Positions 22,027-31,021 of a DNA stretch of 64,000 nucleotides are shown here, one piece after another. Source of the stretch: Branchiostoma floridae (lineage: Eukaryota > Chordata > Leptocardii > Amphioxiformes > Branchiostomatidae). The position numbers and the translations under genes were made by a program. The stretch lies in contig NC_049980.1 in the NCBI RefSeq assembly GCF_000003815.2, forward strand, positions 5,343,606-5,407,605. The letters run 5' to 3'. The notes under the pieces were generated by a model. That model was not told where the DNA came from and ran no database searches. It was given only the letters and a program-made list of their open reading frames with translations. Within the stretch, counting starts at the first letter, position 1; the number at the start of each line of letters is the position of its first letter.

Positions 22027-22224
22027 GCTATTGTCACATTTTTCACCGGGGCCCGGCCGGGCTGTTTATGAGAAAGAAAACATCACAATTTATGTCAATA
22101 AATGTGCACAATTGTTGCTTTTGAATGATTTTTGGTACATTTCGTCTCTCTATTTTCTGTAATACCATACTTTTCTGTCCCCAAACTGCCCGACTGGGCC
22201 CCGGATTGGAAATGTGACATTAGC
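22027..22224. mobile_element. MITE, third family
   Basis: Left end GCTATTGTCACATTT plus CGGGGCCCGGCCGGGC; right end is the near reverse complement (GCCCGACTGGGCCCCGG, AATGTGACATTAGC). About 200 bp, no coding capacity. Confidence 0.78.
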
Positions 22225-22481
22225 ATTAGTTGGAGTTGTCGTCGTCTGTCGTGGTGTCGCTAAAATAGTCAATAACCCATTACAGGTATCTCTCTCTCCC
22301 TCTGTACTGTAGGTGTAGAAAACAATGAATTTTGATCAATGCCTGCTTATCATATTTTGAATATAGAGCTAGAACGTTCAAACAAATTTCTTCTAATGCA
22401 CCCTTTACTATGCGGTAAATGTCTGTATGCTAAAGGTCAGAATTAGGCCATGTACAATTTATTTCTTGTAAGTCGTATTAC

Positions 22482-22658
22482 CTGTGCATGTTGGAACAGG
22501 GTTGCTCCATGTTCCGTCATTTTGGCATGTCACAGGAGAGACTCCGGTCAGTGTGTATCCCGAGTTACAGGTGAACGTTACTGTATTCCCGAAGGAGTTC
22601 GATCCGGCAGGTGGCGTCCGTGCTCCGTTAGTAGGGGCCGTCAACTCGGAACATCTGC
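22482..22658 (-). CDS. Gene B exon 15: sushi domain 11
   Basis: 177-bp phase 1-1 exon, GSNSFGN subtype (RCSELTAPTNGA, CNSGYTLTGVSP, VPTCT). The donor is GTAATA. The intron just below shares AGGCCATGTACAA with the intron beside exon 22, 4.0 kb lower. Confidence 0.91.
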
Positions 22659-22874
22659 CTGAAATTGTTAGAAAATATTCTTCATTAACCTTTTATTTGT
22701 GTGTGTGTGGGGGGGGGGTCTACATACTTATGTTACATGAAAATATATCAGTCATCCGTTCGCGATACCTCTAGAAAATAGAAACTTACTTTGGTTGACT
22801 CAATTTATATATCCATGTTTGGTAGTATAAACTACGTAGCATTGCATATATCGATGAGTCATAGTTCGTCTTAC

Positions 22875-23051
22875 GTCTGCATGTTCCAACAGGGTTGCTC
22901 CATGTTCCATCAGCTTGGCACCTCACGGGAGTGACTCCATCCAAGTCGTATCCCGAGTTACAGGTGACTGTAACCTGGTTCGGGTAGGCGTATGGTCCGG
23001 CAGGATTCAGCGCTCCGTTAGTTGGGGCCGTCAACGGTGGACATCCTCTGG
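22875..23051 (-). CDS. Gene B exon 14: sushi domain 10
   Basis: 177-bp phase 1-1 exon, GPYAYPN subtype (RGCPPLTAPTNG, CNSGYDLDGVTPVRC, VGTCR). Its C-terminal half is the same as in exon 21, 4.0 kb away. Confidence 0.92.
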
Positions 23052-23232
23052 CTGAAATGGTCAATAACCTCTTGATCTATATGCCTATTGAGTAGTTTTG
23101 ATTAGAGGAACATCGCGCAATATATTTAATGCTTTTGAAACTGTTTTTCCTATCTGTTGAACTGTCTTTATACCATAGGTATAATTCAATGGCTATTTAT
23201 TGGGGGTTATACGAACTTGCAACTCATCTTAC

Positions 23233-23412
23233 GTGTGCATGTTGGTACAGGGTTGCTCCATGTTCCGTCAGCTTGGCATGTTGCGGAAGTAGCGCCGTTC
23301 AGTACGTATCCCGTGTTACAGCTGAAGTTGATCGTGTTCTGGTAGGAGTTTGAACCGGTTGTGGGTGTCCGCGCTCCGTTAGTTGGGGCCGTCAAATCCG
23401 GACACTGTCTTA
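23233..23412 (-). CDS. Gene B exon 13: sushi domain 9
   Basis: 180-bp phase 1-1 exon, GSNSYQN subtype (RQCPDLTAPTNGA, FSCNTGYVLNGATS, VPTCT). It lies 3.96 kb from exon 20 and starts the second of two four-exon duplicated units. Confidence 0.91.
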
Positions 23413-23547
23413 CTGAAAAACAGTATTGTACAGAAACCTTTAACGCTATCAAGGTTTGGGATCATGTAGAAAATTCTTGACGACCATTGCTAAAAATTAA
23501 CTTGCACCAAGCTGTATTTATTAAATTCATTATCAAACTCATCTTAC

Positions 23548-23724
23548 TGCCACATGTTGGAGTAGGGTTGCTCCATGTTCCGTCGGCTTGGCATGTTGTA
23601 TCGAAAGCACCGTTCCGTACGTATCCTGTGTTACAGGTGAACCTGATCACGTCCTGGTAGGAGTTCCCTCCGGTAGGGGGCGTCCTCTCTCCGTTAGTCG
23701 GGGCCGTCAAATCCGGACACCTGG
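23548..23724 (-). CDS. Gene B exon 12: sushi domain 8
   Basis: 177-bp phase 1-1 exon, GGNSYQD subtype: RCPDLTAPTNGE, IRFTCNTGYVRNGAFD, TPTCG. One residue shorter before the first cysteine than its neighbours. Donor GTAAG after GGCA. Confidence 0.91.
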
Positions 23725-23929
23725 CTGTAATTGATAGATAATAATGTTCAGGAACCTTTTGGGGATCTACATACTTATGCTGCATTGAACAATATTGATT
23801 ATTGTTTTTACCCCACCTCTAGGGAATTGGAAAGCAGGGAAATACACTTTCGTTCTTTATTTAGTTTGTTATATATTCAGGTGCATAAATCATGGTGCTT
23901 ATTAGCTAATATACTGGCCAAACACCATC

Positions 23930-24235
23930 AGCAAGGAAGAACTATGGGCAAGGCAAGCCGGACAGAGATTAGTGGGTACAGACACACTGCGCAAGTGGTG
24001 GACCTGGGTTGGTCATACCCTGCGTGAGCCAGCATCAAATACAGTGAGAGAAGCTTTTACATGGAACACCTCGGGGAAGCAAAAGAGAGGAAGGCGAGAA
24101 AACTTCGAGACGCAGCCTGGATGTGGATGTGAAGCCGTCTCAGGCTATACTTGCGCCCAGGACCACCAAAGTTGGAAAGATCTGGTCCGTGACAGGATGG
24201 GCATTAGGCCAAAGAAAGTAAGTAAGTATAAATCA
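23930..24235 (+). pseudogene. LINE ORF2 C-terminal remnant
   Basis: Plus strand gives LGTDTLRKWWTWVGHTLRE, then SGKQKRGRRENF, then DHQSWKDLVRDRMG: the W-x-GH-LR, K-RGRR and SW-LV pattern found at the C-terminus of many non-LTR retrotransposon proteins. Two frames are needed (23972 and neighbouring), so it is frameshifted and dead. It ends in AAGTAAGTAAGTAT, a plausible simple-repeat LINE tail. Confidence 0.65.
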
Positions 24236-24273
24236 TATTCTCTTTGAATTCGGTTAGTCAAAAGTTGCCTTAC

Positions 24274-24453
24274 GTCTGCATACTGGAACAGCATTGCTCC
24301 ATGTTCCGTCAGCTTGACACGTCACAGGAGAGACTCCGTCCAGGTCGTATCCCGAGTTACAGGTGAACGTGATCGTGTTCTGGTAGGAGTTTGAACCGGT
24401 AGGGGGCGTCCGTGCTCCGTTTGTTGGAGCATTCAACACCGGACATTGTCTGG
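24274..24453 (-). CDS. Gene B exon 11: sushi domain 7
   Basis: 180-bp phase 1-1 exon, GSNSYQN subtype (RQCPVLNAPTNG, CNSGYDLDGVSP, VPVCR). The last cysteine is preceded by V rather than T. A LINE 3' fragment lies immediately below it at 23930-24235. Confidence 0.91.
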
Positions 24454-24660
24454 CTGAAACGATAAATAACATTTTCTTACGGGGCTCTACTGTTAATGTT
24501 GCAAATGAAAATGCACAAACAATGCCTACCATGTAGTTTATGTCTGATATGTTATAATACATTAAAGGCATGCAATTTGCTTGTTATATTCCCTCTGTTA
24601 TCTGCTTAATGCAGAATCTAACGGGCATTCTAGTTTCTAACAATTTGGAAGTCGTCTTAC

Positions 24661-24840
24661 GTGTGCATGTTGGTACATTGTTGCTCCATTGGCCGTTCGC
24701 TTGGCACGTCAAAGAAGACACTCCGTTCAGTTGGTATCCCGAGTTACAGGTGACTGTCACCTGGTTCTGATAGACGTACTGTCCAGCCAGAGGACTCAGC
24801 GCTCCGTTAGTTGGGGCCGTCAACGCCGGGCATGGTACGG
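24661..24840 (-). CDS. Gene B exon 10: sushi domain 6
   Basis: 180-bp phase 1-1 exon: VPCPALTAPTNG, AGQYVYQNQVTV, CNSGYQLNGVSS, NVPTCT. Canonical splice sites. Confidence 0.91.
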
Positions 24841-25099
24841 CTGTAATAGTTTATCAAGGACCGTTAAGATATGTACATTTATAGAGCGACATCTTTTTGT
24901 TGAATTATAGAAAGCAGTGTCATTATATCATGTTCTCACAACTATCTAGTGTATACCTGTGTTAACTACGATTTGTATGTAAACGTCATGTTTCCAGCAT
25001 TTGAATACTGAAAGTTTAAGTGGCAAACCTTTTGATTTTCTCACTACTAGAAAATTGGCGTCTTTAAACTATGTTTTTTTTAGAAATTGATTGTCTTAC

Positions 25100-25276
25100 G
25101 ATCACATGCTGGGACAGGGTTGCTCCATAATCCATCAGCTTGGCACGTCACAGGAGAGACTCCGTTCAGTACGTATCCCGAGTTACAGGTGACTGTAACC
25201 TGGTTTGGGTAGAAGTATGGCCCAGCAGAACTCAGTGCCCCGTTTGCTGGAGTGGTCAATCCCGGACATTGCCTGG
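25100..25276 (-). CDS. Gene B exon 9: sushi domain 5
   Basis: 177-bp phase 1-1 exon without ATG, GPYFYPN subtype: RQCPGLTTPANG, VTCNSGYVLNGVSP, CQADGLW, VPACD. No stops and all four cysteines; acceptor ATTTCAG, donor GTAAG. Confidence 0.9.
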
Positions 25277-25872
25277 CTGAAATGGTTTAACAGTCTTGTT
25301 CAGGAACCTTTTGAGTAAAACTATGTACACAGAGCGATGACTTTTGTCGACTTTAGATACATGTAGTAATACGTGCCACACGCATAATGCTCTCGCCATT
25401 CGGCTGATTCCCATTTCGTATAAACGGTCATCGCTTTTTGACGTGTATCAATACACACTCTAAGTCACTCTGAGTGTATCCACACTCAGTCTGTCTTTCC
25501 GCAAAGTGGTTCCGTGGCGTTTTTAGTTTGGGATTGGGGCTTATTACTCGAGTTCGAACCCGGCCTGGTGCAGTTGAATCTTTTTCTCGATGATGTTTTT
25601 ACCATCTACCACGAATACCGTTGTACGTTTATCATTGAATTTTGCTTCATATATATTTTTCTTCTTTTCACCCTCCATAGTGTTATGAAACTCTCGCACA
25701 CCAACCGCGCGACTATCAAATGTAGACTTCAATTTGTAAAGTACGGTTTGTTTGTAGACGTTTGTTTTACTTTGCTTTTCATCGTATATACATGTATATA
25801 ATGCATTAATTTAAGGGGCCATTCAAGTCCCTATTCTCTCATTACTATTGTGTAGTGTCAAAGACATCTTAC

Positions 25873-26052
25873 GTGTGCATGTTGGGACAGGATTAGTCCA
25901 CTGCCCGTTAGCTTGGCACCTGGTATCAAAATCCCCAACCCGTACGTAGCCGTTGTTACAGGTGAAGGTGATCGTGTCCTGGTAGGAGTTTGCTCCGGTC
26001 GCTGGTGTCCGAATTCCGTTAGTTGGGGCCGTCAACACCGGACATGTTATAC
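25873..26052 (-). CDS. Gene B exon 8: sushi domain 4
   Basis: 180-bp phase 1-1 exon, GANSYQD subtype (ITCPVLTAPTNG, CNNGYVRVGDFD, QANGQW, VPTCT). Acceptor AACAG, donor GTAAG. Confidence 0.91.
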
Positions 26053-26215
26053 CTGTTATGGTAAAAAACATCACTAATCTTTATCTGCAACGAAAGTTAT
26101 GTCTATATATCATCTTCTCTTTGTTGAGAAAGAATACGTTTGACTTTTGGCTTTTCTTACTGTAAACTACAATTAGATGGGCATTGCTAGACAGTATACA
26201 TAAAAATACATGTCG

Positions 26216-26336
26216 TCTTGCGCAATGCCATGCAGGTTGGAACAGTACAAGCTATAGCGTTGCTCCATGTTCCGTAATATTGGCACGTCAAAGGAGAGAC
26301 TCCATTCAGTTGGTATCCCGTGTTACATATGAACGT
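26216..26336 (-). pseudogene. Broken sushi exon, cut by MITE-A
   Basis: The C-terminal half of a sushi domain is legible (CNTGYQLNGVSPLTC) but the N-terminal half is replaced by MITE-A from 26337. The region before the last cysteine carries a short insertion (around AIACTVPTC) and the donor GTAAG has decayed to GCAAG. Not expected to be used. Confidence 0.85.
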
Positions 26337-27196
26337 AAAGGTCGGCTCCCACTGCACTCGCGTCACGCTTGCGTCGCTTCGGGGTTCGACAAAGCAGACG
26401 TGACCCCGCGGCACCTAGAGGTGACGCGAGCACACCTAGAGGTGACACAAGCAAACCTAGAGGTGACACAAGCAAGCGCGACGTTTTTTGGTTAGTTTAA
26501 AAAAAACGCAAGTGGCAAGATGCCCCAACAGTGACCCAAGAGTGACACAACAGTGACCCAAGAGTAACACAACAGTGACACAATAGTGACGCCAACATGT
26601 CTTCAACAGTATCAAGGTTATATTTGGTCTATTTTGCACCAAGTATCAAAAGTAAACATCATTTTATTATTGAAAAGCTATTTTGGATACATTTTGGATA
26701 TCATTTTACAGCGGTTTTTCAGTTATATCACGGTTATATTTTGTCTATTTCCTATTAAAACGTAGGAAATATCAAGATTTTTCATTTGTGAAATGTGAAA
26801 ATTAACACACATCATTACACATACTTGTTGCAAAACACATAAGCGATGGAGTCAAATCTGGTGTATGGTTCGTGTCCATTCATTTGGGTTACTTCTTTTA
26901 CTGTAAAAGTCTTTCAAGGTTATCATATAACATAAGTTACATTCATAAGCATAAGCATCATCACAATGGAAGTTTTTTCATCGCATTTTTAGGGATTTTC
27001 ATCATTTTACAGTGATTTTTCATACATTGACAACGCTGCGACTTCCGGTAACCTGTCCATTTAGTCTAGAAACGCAACAGTGACCCCTGTCAGTGGGAGC
27101 GCAACAGAAAATCGGCGAAAATAACACAACAGTGACACAATGAACGAACCCCGAAGCGACGCAAGCGTGACGCGAGTGCAGTGGGAGTCCACCTTT
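26337..27196. mobile_element. MITE-A copy 2 (860 bp, full length)
   Basis: Ends AAAGGTCGGCTCCCACTGCA and TGCAGTGGGAGTCCACCTTT are inverted repeats extending about 50 bp (through GCTTCGGGGTTCG). The interior holds short tandem units: CCTAGAGGTGACACAAGCAA near 26411-26475 and ACAGTGACCCAAGAGTGACA near 26526-26595. No transposase ORF. It has removed half of a sushi exon. Confidence 0.88.
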
Positions 27197-27299
27197 ACCT
27201 CACTACCATAGTACAGGCATAGAAGAATTACATTTCACCACAAATTACGTTGTATCTATCAGTGTCTATGGCAATATATTTGTTTCAAAAATATGGGAG

Positions 27300-27430
27300 C
27301 TATATACGTGACGTTTTTCCTAAATTCACGTCACATGGGACTAAATTCACGTCACATGGGACGTAAAATACGTGACGTCCGACCTATTACAACCACGTCA
27401 CACTGGCTACGTGCAAGATACGTGACGTCT
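27300..27430. repeat. Cluster of ACGTGACGT / ACGTCAC words
   Basis: About seven copies of TACGTGACGT or its reverse complement within 130 bp, plus a doubled TAAATTCACGTCACATGGGA unit. It lies just 3' of gene B exon 7. Confidence 0.75.
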
Positions 27431-27447
27431 CTTTATCAATAACTTAC

Positions 27448-27627
27448 GTGTGCATGTTGGAACATTGTCGCTCCATGTTCCGTCAGCCTGGCATGTTAGA
27501 GGAGAGGTTCCGGTTAGTTGATATCCGGAGTTACAGGTGAACGATATCGTGTTCGTGTAGGAGTTCGATCCGGTTGTGGGTGTCCGCACTCCGTTAGCTG
27601 GGGCCGACAGCACCGGACATTGTCTGG
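27448..27627 (-). CDS. Gene B exon 7: sushi domain 3
   Basis: 180-bp phase 1-1 exon, GSNSYTN subtype (RQCPVLSAPANG, CNSGYQLTGTSP, VPTCT). Canonical splice sites; a run of ACGTGACGT words lies just below it. Confidence 0.91.
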
Positions 27628-27778
27628 CTGAAATGGTCAATAAAAATGTTGCTGCTGGAATTTATTTCTGTTTTGAACATACACAAAACTAAGTTTTTCG
27701 ACCCACGTCTATTATGTTAAGACTACAGAAAGTTTTCTGCATTCTAAACATAATAGGCATAGATACATGCATAAGGGT

Positions 27779-27880
27779 CATATCCTGAGTACCATCCTCC
27801 GTAGTGACCGCTGGCTGAATACGTTTGCTTGCGAAAGTATTGAGCCAGCGGTCACTACGGAGGATGGTACTCAGGCTATA
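27779..27880. mobile_element. Foldback element, arms about 43 bp
   Basis: CTGAGTACCATCCTCCGTAG and its reverse complement face each other, with loop near 27822-27838. Confidence 0.88.
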
Positions 27881-27985
27881 AGGGTCACGCTTTTATGCGA
27901 GCTTCTAGTTTCTACTGATCTCTTTACTCTCTAGTGTCTGTTTACTACGGTAACCATTCGAAGAACAACATGGAAGCCATCTTAC

Positions 27986-28162
27986 GTGTGCACGTATGAA
28001 CAGGGTTGCTCCATGTTCCGTCAGCTTGGCACGTGGCACTAGTGGCGCCATTCAGTACGTATCCGTTGTTACAGGTATAGGTGACTGTGGCCTGGTAGTT
28101 GTACGGTCCGGCAGGATTTATCGCTCCGTTAGCTGGTGCCGTCTGAGCCGGGCATTGAATAG
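27986..28162 (-). CDS. Gene B exon 6: sushi domain 2
   Basis: 177-bp phase 1-1 exon without internal Met: IQCPAQTAPANGA, GPYNYQATVTYTC, CQADGTW, then VHTCT. The usual Pro before the last cysteine pair position is His. Four cysteines and Trp intact. Confidence 0.9.
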
Positions 28163-28725
28163 CTGTAATGGAAGGTACAGAAAGAAACGCCCTCCGTTAA
28201 ACTCGAGAATAAACACATAATAACATAATTATGCACCTAGCTCATGAACCGACATTGTTTGACAGAAATGTGAAAAACTGGGCCTTTTGCAATACCAGTC
28301 GGCACAGTTATATTTGCCCATATAATATGATAATACTGCTTGTCAATCAGTGGATCATATATAAGATAACTAAAAGTTAATTTGCATACTAGTGTGTATG
28401 TGTAGAAGAAATGTAACGCATTGTTCATATCAAATCATATACGACTCATACATATGATTTCATAAGTCTGAGTTACATGTATATTCCTTGTACATAAATA
28501 CGCTGATACTGTTAAAAATTGTGACAAACCCAAAGCATTTCCTACCAACCTAGCATCTAGGTACGGGCTTTAATCGTCAAATCTATTGTCGTCAATAAAC
28601 AATAACATATATGAAGGCAATCTGAATTCGGATAATTTTAAGATAAAGTATAACAGACACCAACAAGTATTCGGTGGAGATGTGTGCGTGTGCGAATTAT
28701 ATATGTAATAAAAATGTTTACTCAC

Positions 28726-28899
28726 GGTTGCATGTTGGCGGACTTGCACTCCAGGTACCATCCACACGGCAGGTAAGGCTGATTTGGCCGACCAGGTTGT
28801 ACCCCGTGTTACAGGTGAAGGTGACCTGATCCTGGTACTGACGTCTGTTTGTAGACAGCGCACCGTTTGTTGGTGGCGTCAGGGCAGGGCATTGTACAA
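28726..28899 (-). CDS. Gene B exon 5: sushi domain 1
   Basis: 174-bp phase 1-1 exon (acceptor TTTCCAG, donor GTGAG) with VQCPALTPPTNG, NRRQYQDQ and PPTCN. Positional paralogue of gene A exon 5, one codon shorter. Its 5' part and adjoining intron are duplicated at 28985-29115. Confidence 0.91.
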
Positions 28900-28984
28900 C
28901 TGGAAATAAAGAACACAAATGTCTTTTCAAATTGGTAATAAAACTATAAAACACTCAAACATATTCTAAATGTCTAAGGTTAAC

Positions 28985-29115
28985 GTTCCAACAGCGCACC
29001 GTTCGCTGGTGCCGTCAGGGCAGGGAATTGTACAACTTGAAATAAAGAATACAAATGACTTCTCAGATTAGTAATAAAATTATAAAACACTCAAACATAT
29101 TCTAAATGTCTAAGG
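28985..29115 (-). pseudogene. Partial duplicate of gene B exon 5 and its intron
   Basis: 28985-29115 repeats 28858-28985: sushi exon start (GCGCACCGTTCGCTGG, GTCAGGGCAGG), acceptor region and intron (AAACACTCAAACATATTC). Only the first fifth of the exon is present. Confidence 0.8.
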
Positions 29116-29381
29116 CTTACGTCCCAATTGGGAAAAGGGGCTGTTATTTTTGTGCACTTTTGAGCGTGACCCCTAAGTGGCCTAGTGGGACACCTTGCGC
29201 CTCCCGGAGAATTTTTGGGCCCGGCCTGGCACCGGGTTGATTTTAAGTCAAACTTAAAGTAACCCGGGGCCCGGTAACAAATAACCTACCCGTGGGGAAA
29301 ACCGAGGGGTATCGCCCGGTGTCCAGCAGTCCAACGGGACAACTTTTTTTGGCTTCGAGTGCATTTGGGACCTAAGCCTTA
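29111..29381. mobile_element. MITE-B copy 1
   Basis: Ends TAAGGCTTACGTCCCAATTG and TTGGGACCTAAGCCTTA are inverted. Interior words ACCGGGTTGA, AACCCGGGGCCCGG and ACCGAGGGG match the copies at 52063 and 56396. Confidence 0.82.
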
Positions 29382-29457
29382 TACGGCTTATGTGAAATAA
29401 CGACACCTATCAGACTGCAAATTAATAGCAAACAGGCATTGATGGATATTGACGAAC

Positions 29458-29577
29458 CTGTGCAGGAGACACGGCCGTCTCCGACGAATCCCACGTTACA
29501 CGTGCACGTAAAGGTCCTCCCCAACAGTCGGCAGGTAGCGTTGGCATGACAGGGAGACGGATCGCACAGGTTACTAG
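29458..29577 (-). CDS. Gene B exon 4: EGF-like domain
   Basis: 120-bp phase 1-1 exon, SNLCDPSPCHANATC then CTCNVGFVGDG and VSCT, with all six cysteines. The donor is GTTCGT after CAG, weaker than the GTAAG seen at most exons here. Confidence 0.9.
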
Positions 29578-29699
29578 CTGTAAAAGCAAGGTCAATTTTT
29601 TGTTGGATGGATCCATTTATAAGATCGTCTTTTGACAGAAAATGACTGTAACAAATCATTTTCATCGGTCGGCTGCTTGTTGTTTTGCATAATATTGGT

Positions 29700-29995
29700 A
29701 TTGCAAACGGAAGAAACGTATTTGATTTTTTTTCCTTACCGTTTCTGTAGAAAACAAGTGTTACGCACCGGAAAATTTTTACAATTTAGAGTAGCGTAAG
29801 CTGGTCCCATAGCCCCTTAAAGAGATGAAAAATAAAAACATAATAATGCAAATATTTAACGGTCATGCAGCTATTCTCTTCGCTTTCCTAATTGCCAGGC
29901 TATCATTGATACTAAAACTGCTAATTATGAGGACAGTCTTTTGTTTGCCTCATTGGCCTCGTTTTCGATCTATCATAGCCGACTGAACTAGAAAG
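29700..29995. mobile_element. Decayed copy of the 49556 foldback element
   Basis: AAAATATAATAATGCAAAT-like text, TAATTGCCAGGCTA and GATCTATCAT follow in the same order as in 49740-49940. Lies in the intron between gene B vWA and EGF. Confidence 0.65.
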
Positions 29996-30013
29996 AAAAT
30001 GCTTAGTACTCAC

Positions 30014-30589
30014 CGTTGCAAATCGACTCCCTGATAGATTTGGGGTGCTCGTCATCGGTAAGGAAATCATGGTCGCTGAGCCTGAATACCCTGTTTGGAG
30101 TACCGGCAATTGTCTCTAGAGTAGCTTGTTTGATGTCGGCTTCCTCGCCAACTCCCACAACGAACACGGTGATGCCCATCTGGCGAATCAGCTGTGCCGG
30201 GCGGACGATGTCGTCCTCAGATTCATCGTCAGTAAGCACAATCAAGAAGTCGAGGGTATTATTCCGCCGACCGTTTATTTCGAGAAACGAGTTATTGCGC
30301 ACGTGATCGAGACCAAGTCCTGTGAAGGTGTGTCCCCTGTCGTATATAATGTTGCGGATCTCTGTTAAGAGCTCGACTCTGGTGTAATTTTCGTTGAGCT
30401 TCACGTGTGTATCCTGCGCGTCGCGGTTGCTATACGTTACAACGCCGACCCTTGTGTCGTTTTCTCCGAGTGTGAAGTAGTTGACTACACTCTGGACGAA
30501 CGTCTTTGCATCCTCGAAACCGCTCGTCCTGAAACTCTCCGAGCTGTCTATGAGGAAGACCAGGTCGACTGGATAAGGGCAGGTGACGG
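30014..30589 (-). CDS. Gene B exon 3: von Willebrand factor A domain
   Basis: 576-bp phase 1-1 exon (acceptor CTTTAG, donor GTGAGT). It starts VTCPYPVDLVFLIDSSES with the MIDAS DxSxS; Thr in RGHTFTGLGL and Asp in IVLTDDESEDD complete the metal site. It ends SIRESICNG. Length is identical to gene A exon 3 and most residues match; differences concentrate near VVGVGEEADI and the C-terminal helix (DHDFLTDDEHPK). Confidence 0.93.
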
Positions 30590-30991
30590 CTAAAGGAAAT
30601 AAGAAATGGTTGATAAAGTTGATGTCGTGATACCAGTTAGAGCACCAGTATGCCCTTTTGTTACAGTAAAGATAGAATTTTTCATCATTGTCATCATGAT
30701 ATAGAAATCAAAATGCATTGTGAGACACTACCAATGATCACGATAGCTGTATATCGTCGTATACATATGCTTCAGTTGCGGACTGTATTTGATAAATGGC
30801 AAAACAAAGGCGTTCAGACAGTTCTATATCACCGTAAGCGTGAATCACAATGTCTTCAAATATCTATCCTATCTTATCTTTAGCCTTTTATCAAAGCATT
30901 TCTGATAGTCCGTCTCGTACATTGTACTAAAAGTGATTCCTAATAGTTTTTTTTATGCCCCACTTGATGATCGAAGCATTGAGGTACTCAC

Positions 30992-31021
30992 CAAGTGGAG
31001 GTGGAATCGTCTGGGAGGCAG
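30992..31021 (-). CDS. Gene B exon 2: 30-bp microexon (ASQTIPPPL)
   Basis: Acceptor TTTTACAG and donor GTGAGT enclose 30 bp, phase 1-1. With the G from exon 1 it reads A-ASQTIPPPL. It is two codons longer than the gene A microexon and sits in the same place. Confidence 0.78.

Larger units (their letters stand above)
21590..22255. pseudogene. Truncated sushi exon block with third-family insertion
   Basis: A small GPY-exon remnant at 21590-21620 follows the same intron text as the other blocks. The exon-start remnant at 22225-22255 lies behind a foldback element (22027-22224). Intact exon 16 lies between the two remnants. Confidence 0.5.
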
